From JBGPTF01 sp041490445 (GTDB lineage: Bacteria > Acidobacteriota > Terriglobia > Acidiferrales > UBA7541): DNA of 64,000 nucleotides. Of the stretch, positions 1-7,901 are shown piece by piece. Made by a program: the position numbers and the translations under genes. The notes beneath the pieces were generated by a model. That model ran no database searches, was not told the origin of the DNA, and worked only from the letters and a program-made list of their open reading frames with translations. Each line of letters starts with the position of its first letter. The stretch's first letter is position 1. The stretch covers positions 62,001 through 126,000 of the forward strand of contig JBGPTF010000009.1 in assembly GCA_041490445.1 (NCBI GenBank), written 5' to 3'.

Positions 1-12
1 CGGTGCACGTTG

Positions 13-900
13 CTACGGCTTCCGCAAGACCTCGTTCAGCGAGCCTTGCCGGTAGCCTTCGAGGTCGAGCGTCACAAAAGCGAAACCGATCCGTTTGAAA
101 CGGCGGGCGATCTGTCCGGCCATCGCAACATCCAGCGCGCGGGGCAGCTCATCCGACGCGATTTCGATGCGGGCCAATTCACCGTGCGCGCGGACACGAA
201 ATTGCCGTAAGCCGAGTTCGCGAAGAATCGTCTCGCCCTCCTCAATCTTGCGCAAGATGTCTGCCGTCACTGGAGTGCCGTACGGGACGCGCGAGGAAAG
301 GCACGCGGAGGCGGGGCGGTCCCACGTGCGCAGGCCGGCGCGTCGCGAGAGCGACCGAATTTCCGTCTTAGTCAGTCCCGCATCGAGCAGCGGGGCGAGG
401 ACCTTGTGCTCGTGCGCGGCGCGATGGCCGGGGCGGAAGTCGCGCGTGTCGTCCGCGTTGATCCCATAGGCGATTGCCGCGAAATGCCGTCCGGCGGCGA
501 TCTGTTCCAGTTGTGCGAAGAGTTCGTCCTTGCAGTGATAACAGCGATCGGGATTGTTGGCCACGTAGAGCGGGTTTTCGAACTCGCGCGTTTCGATGAA
601 CTCGTGGCGCAATCCCGTAGCGCGGACGAACGCTTCCGCCTCGCGGCGGTCGTGCGCGGAGAAGCTGGCGGAGAGTGCCGTCACCACGAGCGCGCGCGGG
701 CCCAGCCCCGTGTGCGCTGCCCACGCGAGGTAGGCTGAATCGGCGCCGCCGGAGAACGCGACAAGCAGGGAATCGAGCCGCCGCAACGAAGAAAGCAACC
801 CGTCCTGTTTTTCAAGCGCAGCAGCAGTGACGGAAAAGTCAGAATCGCGTTCGACCGCGTTCGGATGGGTCTGGTTCAGCACATCGGGAGTATATCGCAT
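13..900 (-). CDS. larE: ATP-dependent sacrificial sulfur transferase LarE
   Basis: 295 aa, full length for the family. LarE adenylylates the pyridinium dicarboxylate mononucleotide and donates the sulfur of its own cysteine to make the nickel-pincer cofactor of lactate racemase. The PP-loop SGGADS is at residues 50-55. A CYHCKDELF segment lies at about 120-128. The motif DRPASACLSSRVPYGTP ends the conserved core, and its Cys200 aligns with the sacrificial Cys176 of Lactiplantibacillus LarE. The ATG at 898-900 gives a 30-40 residue N-terminal lead before the first conserved strand, so the true start could be slightly internal. It lies 5 bp downstream of the POTRA gene and may share its transcript. 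LarB and LarC are not in the window, so the nickel-cofactor role is inferred from the family only. Confidence 0.9.
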   Translation of the reverse strand: MRYTPDVLNQTHPNAVERDSDFSVTAAALEKQDGLLSSLRRLDSLLVAFSGGADSAYLAWAAHTGLGPRALVVTALSASFSAHDRREAEAFVRATGLRHEFIETREFENPLYVANNPDRCYHCKDELFAQLEQIAAGRHFAAIAYGINADDTRDFRPGHRAAHEHKVLAPLLDAGLTKTEIRSLSRRAGLRTWDRPASACLSSRVPYGTPVTADILRKIEEGETILRELGLRQFRVRAHGELARIEIASDELPRALDVAMAGQIARRFKRIGFAFVTLDLEGYRQGSLNEVLRKP

Positions 901-905
901 CCGCC

Positions 906-2243
906 TCAGTGGAAATCCAGAAGCACGTCCACCGTCGCGGTTCTCGGATCGGCGCGCAAGAAGCGGCCAATCTCCTCGTAATGAAAAGGGAGGTCGCCGA
1001 AGGCCAGCTTCGCGCCCTTGTCGACGAACTCATCATAACTTTCCTTGTCGAACACCGCGCCCTTGGCAAGCGGCCACGCGGCACGAATGCGGCGTTCACC
1101 TTCCAGGGAGAGGCCGGTCAGGATCAGATCGCCCATGTGATACTGCGCCCCTTCGGCCAAAGCGACGCTGTAAGAAACCGTCGCGGCTTTGTCGTCGAAG
1201 CTCGCCTGCGGCGCGACTTGCACGTCCAGAAATCCGTGTTGCGCGTAGGAGGCTCGAACGCGATCCCATGCGGCGAGCAGTTTCATTCCGTCGGCGGGAT
1301 CGCCGGCATGTAGTTCCACGATTTTGTCCAGGTCAGCACCAGCGAGAATGCGATTGCCGGTCCACGAGATCTTGCCAAGTCTGTAGGCCGGGCCGCGTTC
1401 GACCGGCAGCACCACCTGCACCGTATCTGGCAATAGCTTGGTCGGGTCGCCGGCGAATCGCACGCCGGGCTTTCCGAACTGCACGCGCAGGAACGAGTGC
1501 TGTAGATAGATAGGCCGCACCTGTTCGTAGGCGAAAAGCTCGATCGCGTAGCGCGAATACGGCTTGCCGACCACGTCGGACAAACGGTCCTGAATGTGCG
1601 GATCCTGGGAAGCCAAGGAATCGGAGAATTCGAGGCTGCCCACATTCAGGGCAGGGCCCTCCACGCGGAATTGCTGAATCTTTTCGTCGCTGTCGGGGCG
1701 GCCCAACAGGATGTGTTCAACGACACCATGCACCCTGCGGGTTTCCAGCAGCTTTTGGAGTGTTTGCGCCATTGCATCCGGGACGGAACCCTGCTCGGGC
1801 ACACTGCCATTGAAAAGAAAGCCGGCGTCGCGCAACGACTGGGCCAGCTCCTCGTCGCTGAACCAGGGAAAATTGTCGAAGGAGGCGGGTGCCAGAGGCG
1901 CATCCTCCAGTTGAAGCTCGATCGTGACGTCTTCACCCTTACTGCCGAAACGGTAGCGCACCGACGAAAAATACCCCAGCATCGACAACCGGTCGGCGGC
2001 AGCCTGGAGGTCCTCGCGGTGAACCATTTCGCCGAGACGCAGGCCGCTCGCTGCCGCGACCTGCTCCGGAGTGAACTGCTTCGAGCCGCTCGCATGTATC
2101 TCCACGAGTTTGCCCGAGCCGCTCGGCGCCCTGGCCCCCGGCTGCTGCGCGCAAAGGCCCGGCACGAAGATGGAGAATACGATGCTCAGGCAGACTACAG
2201 GAGCGGATCGGCCGCAGCGTTTAGTGGCAAGAAAATTGAACAT
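906..2243 (-). CDS. Secreted POTRA-repeat protein without beta-barrel (copy 2)
   Basis: 445 aa. The N-terminus has a basic start and a hydrophobic stretch ending near GLCAQ (about residue 33), consistent with a signal peptide. The rest reads as successive BamA-type POTRA domains: LVEIHASGSKQFTPEQVAAA near 45-65, then several alpha/beta units, a clear unit at ISWTGNRILAGADLDKIVEL near 285-305, and a last one starting YHMGDLILTGLSLEGE. No C-terminal porin-like barrel follows; the protein stops after the last POTRA unit. It is a paralogue of the gene immediately upstream, whose stop lies 23 bp inside this reading frame, so translation is probably coupled. Predicted role: periplasmic scaffold in outer-membrane protein assembly or envelope transport. 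Specific function unknown. Confidence 0.75.
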   Translation of the reverse strand: MFNFLATKRCGRSAPVVCLSIVFSIFVPGLCAQQPGARAPSGSGKLVEIHASGSKQFTPEQVAAASGLRLGEMVHREDLQAAADRLSMLGYFSSVRYRFGSKGEDVTIELQLEDAPLAPASFDNFPWFSDEELAQSLRDAGFLFNGSVPEQGSVPDAMAQTLQKLLETRRVHGVVEHILLGRPDSDEKIQQFRVEGPALNVGSLEFSDSLASQDPHIQDRLSDVVGKPYSRYAIELFAYEQVRPIYLQHSFLRVQFGKPGVRFAGDPTKLLPDTVQVVLPVERGPAYRLGKISWTGNRILAGADLDKIVELHAGDPADGMKLLAAWDRVRASYAQHGFLDVQVAPQASFDDKAATVSYSVALAEGAQYHMGDLILTGLSLEGERRIRAAWPLAKGAVFDKESYDEFVDKGAKLAFGDLPFHYEEIGRFLRADPRTATVDVLLDFH

Positions 2244-3534
2244 CGACAGTTTTCTTCTGTGAATCCGGGATGTTCTTTACCCCGGCACTCGTGCATCGCA
2301 TGTGCTCGGAGGCGAGAATCCTTCCCGCTTCCTTTTTCGAATATTCACTTCCGTAGGATGCGTCAAATACATCGCCGGGTTTTAATTTCCAGGCAGCATG
2401 CAATCGCTTCGCCGGGCCCGGCGGAATCCCAGGAAATACGATCGTTCCCATACGGTACTGTGGGCCTTCCTCAATCGCGACATTGTATCGGACACGCTGG
2501 CTCTTCGCATCGAAGGACGGCACCCTTCGGAGAAGGGCTTCGATGTATCCGCGCGCGCCGTAGGCACTCTGAATGGCATCGAACCCGGCATCGATCTTCT
2601 CGCCATTCGCGGCTTCTCCATCTCTGAGGCCCATCTTGGCATCGAGGTCCGCTGTCGCAAGCAGGTAGTTCCCTGTCCATGTAACACCGTCCCAATGGTA
2701 TTCGGGCCCCTCCTCCACCGGCAACACGAGAGATACGGCGGGAGAATCATTGGGGCTTGTAGGCAAGAGCAAAGTTGCGTGCGGCTCCAAAACCCTGGCT
2801 TGGAGATAGCCGCGCTTCAAATAAAGGGGAAGAAGGCCGATGCGCGCAAATGTCTGCGTTGACAGCAGCGAGTAATCCTGCCCGAGCAACTCCTTCGCCG
2901 CCTTCAGAAGCGTGGCTTCCGGAATGCCGCGGGCGCCAGGAAAACTCAAGGAGCGAATCGGCAGGACCACGCCGCTCGCGCGAAACTGAAGCACTGTCTT
3001 GCCGGTAGTCATATCCACATGTAGCACCTGGACGACGTCACTGGTAATGCTTCGCGTGCGCAGCAGCTCTCGGAGGGCAGCAATGACTCCCTGCGTCATC
3101 TTCCCGCCTTCCGGGACGTTGCCGTCGTAGAGAGGCAGTTCACGCCGTAGCGTCACCTCAATTTCCTGCGGGGTGAACCAGACAAAATTGTCAAAAACGC
3201 AGGGCAGATATTTGCTTGATTCCTCCATCTGAAACTCAGCCATCATCTCGCCGTTCCCGGAGCGATAACGATAATTCACGTTTTCGAAGGCGCCTGATGC
3301 GGCCAGGCGCTTTGCCGCCGCCTCGAGGTCGGGAACGCCCGTCGGTGCGCCGACGTGCAGGCCGCTCGCAGCGATTACTTGTTGCTCTGTGAATCGATTC
3401 ACGCCGCGCACGGCGATGCTTTTCAGACGGCCCGACGTCGGACCCATGTCCTGCGGATGGGCGACCGCCGACAGAAAGAAGAGAATTGCGAGTACCCGGA
3501 CAAACGAACGAAGCACGAAGAAAAGGGCACGCAT
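2221..3534 (-). CDS. Secreted POTRA-repeat protein without beta-barrel (copy 1)
   Basis: 437 aa. A signal peptide is visible (LAILFFLSAVAHPQ, residues about 15-28). About five POTRA-like units follow, starting with LKSIAVRGVNRFTEQQVIAA near 37. A strong one is VTWTGNYLLATADLDAKMGL near 290-310, and the last is RMGTIVFPGIPPGPAKRLHA. It ends in VDVQFSCH with no barrel. Cys residues near the end (HMRCTSAG and QFSCH) could form a disulfide in the periplasm. The order and spacing of units match the downstream paralogue at 906-2243, so the pair arose by tandem duplication and then diverged. BamA itself carries five POTRA domains plus a 16-strand barrel; this looks like the POTRA part alone. Function is inferred only from the fold. 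Confidence 0.75.
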   Translation of the reverse strand: MRALFFVLRSFVRVLAILFFLSAVAHPQDMGPTSGRLKSIAVRGVNRFTEQQVIAASGLHVGAPTGVPDLEAAAKRLAASGAFENVNYRYRSGNGEMMAEFQMEESSKYLPCVFDNFVWFTPQEIEVTLRRELPLYDGNVPEGGKMTQGVIAALRELLRTRSITSDVVQVLHVDMTTGKTVLQFRASGVVLPIRSLSFPGARGIPEATLLKAAKELLGQDYSLLSTQTFARIGLLPLYLKRGYLQARVLEPHATLLLPTSPNDSPAVSLVLPVEEGPEYHWDGVTWTGNYLLATADLDAKMGLRDGEAANGEKIDAGFDAIQSAYGARGYIEALLRRVPSFDAKSQRVRYNVAIEEGPQYRMGTIVFPGIPPGPAKRLHAAWKLKPGDVFDASYGSEYSKKEAGRILASEHMRCTSAGVKNIPDSQKKTVDVQFSCH

Positions 3535-3638
3535 GGCGTGTATTCTAGTTCGCCAGTCGGGCTACGCAAACTGAATTGCTGATAACCAAGCGAGAGAATC
3601 CACGTGGCAGGCGAGTCAGTCCCCGGGGAGAAGGTCCA

Positions 3639-5495
3639 TTATTCTACGGTGACGGACTTGGCGAGATTGCGCGGCTGGTCCACGTCGCATCCGCGCCGCA
3701 CGGCGATGTGGTAGGCGAGCATTTGGAGCGGCAGGATGCTGAGGATGGGCGCGAGCAGCTCCGGAGCCGGGGGGATCTCGATGGCGTGGTCGGAAGCTTC
3801 GCGCGCAAGCCGGTCGCCTTCGGTGACAACCGAAATCACGATACCGTCGCGCGCTTTTACCTCCCGGATATTGGAAACGCTCTTCTCGTAGCGCGTCATC
3901 GAGGCCGGATCGCTCTCGTCCCGCGTGGCCACCATGACTACGGGCAGGTTTTCGTCGATCAGCGCGTTAGGGCCGTGCTTCATTTCGCCGGCGGGATAGC
4001 CTTCCGCGTGGATGTAGGAGATTTCTTTCAGTTTCAGTGCGCCTTCGAGCGCGATGGGGTAATGAATGCCGCGTCCGAGGTACAGGAAATCCGTGTAGCG
4101 GAAAAACTGCCGCGCCAGCTCTTCGATTTCCTCATCGCGCTGGAGAATCGCCTCCATCTTATGAGGGATGCGCGTCAGTTCCTGCAACAGCGCTTTGGCC
4201 GCCGCCGCGGGCAAATCGCCGCGAACCTGGCCGAGATACATTGCGGTCAGGACCAGCGCGGTGAGCTGGCACGTGAAGGCTTTTGTCGAGGCCACGCCGA
4301 TCTCCGGCCCCGCGTGCGTGTAGATGGTGCCGGACGCTTCCCGCGTGAGCATCGAGCCGACCACGTTGCAGATGGCGAGCGTCTTCGCGCCCTTCTGCTT
4401 CGCTTCGCGCTGCGCCGCGAGCGTGTCCGCCGTCTCGCCGGACTGGCTGATCAGAATGGCGAGGCTCTGGGGACCAATGATGGGGTCGCGGTAGCGGAAC
4501 TCGCTCCCATAATCCACCTCGACCGGTGTGTGCGCGATCCGCTCGATCATGAATTTCCCCGCGAGCGCCGAATGCCAACTGGTGCCGCACGCGACGATCT
4601 TGACGTTTCGGAAGTTGCGGAACTCGTCCTCGGTGATGTCCATTTCGTCGAGGAACACTTTGCCGCTGTCGAGCGAGATGCGGCCCAGCAGCGTGTCGCG
4701 AGCGGCGCGGGGCTGTTCAAAAATTTCCTTCTGCATGAAATGCTTGAAGCCGCCCTTTTCCGCCATGATCGGGTCCCAGGTGACGTGCTGCACCGGACGC
4801 TCGATCGCGCGGCCTTCAAAATCGAGCAGGCGCACGCCTTCCGGCGTGATCACAGCCACATCGCCATCGTTCAGGAAAAACACGTCGCGGGTGTGATAGA
4901 GAACCGCGGGGATGTCGCTGGCGACGAAATACTCGCCGTTGCCCAGTCCGATCACCAACGGCGGGCCCCACCGGGCGGCGATGATTTTGTTCGGATCGCG
5001 CGTCGAGATGACCGCCAGCGCGTATGCTCCCGTCAATTGCCGCACGGTTTTCAGCACGGCGTCTTCCAGCTTCGCGCCCTTCGAATGTTCTTCCACCAGA
5101 TGCGCGATCACTTCGGTGTCCGTCTCGGTGAGAAACTTGTGTCCCTTCTGGGCGAGCTCCTGTTTTAGCTCGAGGTAGTTTTCGATGATCCCGTTGTGCA
5201 CGACCACGATTTCGCCGGTGCAGTCGCGGTGCGGGTGGGCATTTTCTTCCGTAGGACGGCCGTGGGTGGCCCAGCGCGTGTGGCCAATCCCGTAAATGCC
5301 GTCGAGCGGGTTCAGCCGGATCGCCTCTTCGAGGTTTCTCAGCTTGCCGGAGGCGCGGCGGATTTCCATTTTGCCGTCTTGCCCGACCACGGCGATCCCG
5401 GCCGAGTCATAGCCACGGTATTCGAGCCGCTTCAGGCCGTCCAGAATCAGCGGCACGACTTTCTTGGCTCCGATGTAGCCTACGATTCCGCACAT
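3639..5495 (-). CDS. glmS: Glutamine-fructose-6-phosphate aminotransferase (isomerizing)
   Basis: 618 aa, normal length. GlmS makes glucosamine-6-phosphate from fructose-6-phosphate and glutamine, the first step to UDP-GlcNAc for peptidoglycan and LPS. The protein starts MCGIVGYIG, so Cys2 becomes the N-terminal nucleophile of the class II glutaminase domain (about 1-220). Two SIS sugar-isomerase domains follow (about 290-430 and 460-600); LISQSGETADTLAA and the C-terminal DQPRNLAKSVTVE are diagnostic. The 148-base leader upstream was inspected for a glmS ribozyme and none was recognised, so product feedback at the RNA level is not supported. It is the last of a run of minus-strand genes and is probably transcribed alone. 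Confidence 0.97.
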   Translation of the reverse strand: MCGIVGYIGAKKVVPLILDGLKRLEYRGYDSAGIAVVGQDGKMEIRRASGKLRNLEEAIRLNPLDGIYGIGHTRWATHGRPTEENAHPHRDCTGEIVVVHNGIIENYLELKQELAQKGHKFLTETDTEVIAHLVEEHSKGAKLEDAVLKTVRQLTGAYALAVISTRDPNKIIAARWGPPLVIGLGNGEYFVASDIPAVLYHTRDVFFLNDGDVAVITPEGVRLLDFEGRAIERPVQHVTWDPIMAEKGGFKHFMQKEIFEQPRAARDTLLGRISLDSGKVFLDEMDITEDEFRNFRNVKIVACGTSWHSALAGKFMIERIAHTPVEVDYGSEFRYRDPIIGPQSLAILISQSGETADTLAAQREAKQKGAKTLAICNVVGSMLTREASGTIYTHAGPEIGVASTKAFTCQLTALVLTAMYLGQVRGDLPAAAAKALLQELTRIPHKMEAILQRDEEIEELARQFFRYTDFLYLGRGIHYPIALEGALKLKEISYIHAEGYPAGEMKHGPNALIDENLPVVMVATRDESDPASMTRYEKSVSNIREVKARDGIVISVVTEGDRLAREASDHAIEIPPAPELLAPILSILPLQMLAYHIAVRRGCDVDQPRNLAKSVTVE

Positions 5496-5643
5496 CTTCG
5501 TTGCTCCAGGCCGCCCCTTGCGGCAGCCGCGTTTTCATCAGGGTAGCATAATCTTTCCATGCGGGAAGGCTGGCGGCGAGCCATGTTTCGTCAAGAGGGA
5601 AGCGACAGACGGCCAAAGGGATGGGCGCAGACCTCGGCGGAAC

Positions 5644-5886
5644 CTATTCGAGGATCTCGTAGCGGAATTCTTCGATGACGGGATTGGTGAGAACTTCCTT
5701 GGCGATCCGCTCGACCTGTTTTTGCACTTCTGCCCGACTTGTCTCGTTCAGGTCGAGAACGAAAAACTTTCCCTGCCTCACATCCCGCACTTGCGAATAG
5801 CCGAGCGACGCCAGCGCATGCTGAATCGTCTGCCCCTGCGGATCGAGCACCGTCTTCTTCAACATCACCCAAACGTGCGCTTTCAT
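5644..5886 (-). CDS. purS: Phosphoribosylformylglycinamidine synthase subunit PurS
   Basis: 80 aa, the usual PurS length. PurS dimerises and bridges PurL and PurQ so that ammonia can channel to FGAR in step 4 of purine synthesis. Family features are VMLKKTVLDPQGQTIQHALA near residues 7-26, the strand VRDVRQGKFFVLDL, and NPVIEEFRYEI at the end. PurL and PurQ are not adjacent, so the complex must be assembled from separate loci. A TATAAT-like hexamer lies only about 9 bases upstream of the ATG (minus strand, 5900 to 5895), which would give an almost leaderless mRNA if used; no good -35 accompanies it. Confidence 0.93.
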   Translation of the reverse strand: MKAHVWVMLKKTVLDPQGQTIQHALASLGYSQVRDVRQGKFFVLDLNETSRAEVQKQVERIAKEVLTNPVIEEFRYEILE

Positions 5887-6007
5887 GGCCGGGCATTATA
5901 GCAGGAGAACCGCACGACCGGCGTCCGCCAACAAGGTGGAAGGATCGTTGTCCGTGGCGGTGGGTTTCAGACCGGCCCGGAAGGCGGACAATTGCTTGCG
6001 ACCGGCA

Positions 6008-7048
6008 TCAAGCGAGCGCCAAGACTTTAGCCTTTGCGTCGAAGGCGTCGAGCAAGGTGCGTTTCTCTTCCGGCGGCAAAAAAGCCGCTTCGAAACTCGC
6101 CCGCGCGAGCCGCGCCAGTTCGAGTGGGGAAAGCCCCAGCTCTGCTGCATGCTTGTATTCGCTGAGAAGGTCAGTATGAAACATGGCAGGATCATCGGTT
6201 GAGAGAACCACGCGAACCCCGCGGTCAAGAAAAGCCTTGAGCGGGTGCTCGCTCGCTTGCGCCTCGTGTTTTTTGAGCTGTCGCGCCAGCGCACTTGTGC
6301 GCAGATTGCTCGCGATGCAGTTTTCGAGCGGGATACGCCGCGCGGCCAAGGAGCCCATCAGCTCCAAATCACTATGCGCCGCGATGCCATGGCCCACGCG
6401 CTCCGCCCCAAGCTGATCCACAACGTTGCGGATGGACTCGGGCCCGCCGGTCTCTCCGGCATGGGCAACGGCGTGCAGCCCCTCGCCTCGCGCGAAGTCA
6501 TAGGCGGCACGAAAATCACTCGCGGGATAAGCCAGCTCATCACCGCCCAAGCCGAGCGCAACAACGCCGCCGGATTGACAGCGCGCGGCCCAGTGCGCCA
6601 CTTCCATCGCCGCTTCGTGGCCAAATTGCCGCGTCGCGTCAAAAATCCACTGCAATCGCACCCCGCTCGGTCGGGAGCGTTCGCCGGCGGCGCGAATGGC
6701 GGCGAAGTTCCTTTCGACGTCTTGCCGTCGGCGCAGCATCACGCCGGCCGAGATCGTGACCTCGGCATAAACCACGTTTTGGCGTTCTAATTCCTCGGCC
6801 AGCCGCCGGGTGATCAACCCGTAGTCTTCCGGCTCGCGAAGAAAATAGGTCACCCATTTGAACGCTTCGAGGAATCCGTGAAAGTCGCGATAGGCGTACC
6901 GGGCAGTCACTTCTTCCGGGGCGACGACTACGCCGTGGCGCTTGGCCAGCAAAGATACCGTCTCCGGAGCGATTGATCCTTCGAGATGCAGATGAAGCTC
7001 CGCCTTCGGCAGCGCGGCGAGCGGCGATTCCAGGCCGGCAGGAGTCAT
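6008..7048 (-). CDS. add: Adenosine deaminase family protein
   Basis: 346 aa, typical for the family. It would hydrolyse adenosine (or deoxyadenosine) to inosine and ammonia in purine salvage, using a TIM-barrel zinc site. Visible motifs are AELHLHLEGS near 15-24 (metal-binding HxH), HAVAHAGETGGPES in mid-protein (zinc His plus catalytic Glu), GAERVGHGIAA (catalytic His) and VVLSTDDPAMF (metal Asp pair). Some members of this family instead deaminate adenine or 6-amino-6-deoxyfutalosine, and the sequence alone does not settle the substrate. It lies 13 bp downstream of the nuclease-like gene on the same strand, and a shared transcript is likely. Confidence 0.88.
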   Translation of the reverse strand: MTPAGLESPLAALPKAELHLHLEGSIAPETVSLLAKRHGVVVAPEEVTARYAYRDFHGFLEAFKWVTYFLREPEDYGLITRRLAEELERQNVVYAEVTISAGVMLRRRQDVERNFAAIRAAGERSRPSGVRLQWIFDATRQFGHEAAMEVAHWAARCQSGGVVALGLGGDELAYPASDFRAAYDFARGEGLHAVAHAGETGGPESIRNVVDQLGAERVGHGIAAHSDLELMGSLAARRIPLENCIASNLRTSALARQLKKHEAQASEHPLKAFLDRGVRVVLSTDDPAMFHTDLLSEYKHAAELGLSPLELARLARASFEAAFLPPEEKRTLLDAFDAKAKVLALA

Positions 7049-7061
7049 AGGAATGGCGGCC

Positions 7062-7901
7062 TCAGCGTGGAGGGAGTTGCGGCTTGCCTGCGTTGACCCA
7101 CGCCGTCATCCAGTACGAGCCCACGTCGGTCGCGGCGTCGGAGATCTGCCGAATCAGCACGGCGCCGGCCTGGCTGTAGAAGCGGTCGTAGAATTCGTCA
7201 GTGTAATCGTGCAGACCCAGACGGGAGCGCCGGTCGGCGAGAAGAATATTCTCGAGCCAGCTGTGCGCGCTGAGACACATCTCGAAGGCGTGGTCTGTCG
7301 GGTCGTTAATGAAAGCGGCTTCGTTCGGCCGCACAAAAAAGAAAAGCGAGAAACGATCCACCAGGCTTGATCCGAATCGCTGGTTGACGCCCAGTTGCGC
7401 CGAGAGCTTGCCGTCCTCATTTGTCGTCGTGTTGAACGGGTCGTGCGCCGCCGCTACATAGAACGCCAGCAACGCAGCCGAGAGGCGGACCTCGTCCCAA
7501 TTGCGCGTGCGAAAGGCATTCGTTAGCCGTTCGCTGTACACGCCGACTTGCCACGGCAGAAGGCCGTACGTTTCCAGATTGTGCTTCCCAAATTTTCCAA
7601 CTGCGGATTTGTAGTCGCGGGGAAGCGTTGTGAAAGGGAACTGGCCGTAATGGTCCAGCCGGATGAACTGGTTGTGCCGCTCATTGGGATTCTTCGCCAG
7701 CAGCTCGAGCGGGTCGGAAGCATGAAGCACGAAGTACTGGCGGTTTGCGTCAAAGAACGGTCGCATTTCCGTCGGCAGGGAATCCACTGCCTTGTTCGTG
7801 ATCAGCCGGTCGGCATTTCCTCCCCAGGCGAACGAGGGCGCGGGCAGGACGAGCGCTGCACCGAGCAACGCAGCCAGTGCCGCCGGCAATCGCACACGCA
7901 T
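7062..7901 (-). CDS. Secreted S1/P1 nuclease / zinc phospholipase C-like protein
   Basis: 279 aa from the ATG at 7899-7901. A longer frame upstream is open but lies antisense inside the permease gene and is not coding. The signal peptide ends PAPSFA, leaving Trp26 as the mature N-terminus; in this family the N-terminal Trp ligates zinc. Other candidate ligands are HASDPLELL, ERHNQFIRLDHYG, AAHDPFN and HSWLENI. The usual early His of the WG...HR motif is replaced (WGGNADRLI has Asp there), so one zinc site may be altered. The start ATG overlaps the permease TGA by one base (TGATG), so the two are translationally coupled. It could be a nuclease, a phospholipase or a degenerate relative. Confidence 0.7.
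   Translation of the reverse strand: MRVRLPAALAALLGAALVLPAPSFAWGGNADRLITNKAVDSLPTEMRPFFDANRQYFVLHASDPLELLAKNPNERHNQFIRLDHYGQFPFTTLPRDYKSAVGKFGKHNLETYGLLPWQVGVYSERLTNAFRTRNWDEVRLSAALLAFYVAAAHDPFNTTTNEDGKLSAQLGVNQRFGSSLVDRFSLFFFVRPNEAAFINDPTDHAFEMCLSAHSWLENILLADRRSRLGLHDYTDEFYDRFYSQAGAVLIRQISDAATDVGSYWMTAWVNAGKPQLPPR

Noticed and set aside
3576..5168. 530-codon plus-strand frame opposite glmS
   Set aside because: It is exactly antisense to an unmistakable glmS. Long antisense frames are expected at this GC content, and its translation is Arg/His-rich with no domain.
5496..5643. glmS ribozyme in the glmS leader
   Set aside because: I could not find the expected core or cleavage context; the leader is also short.
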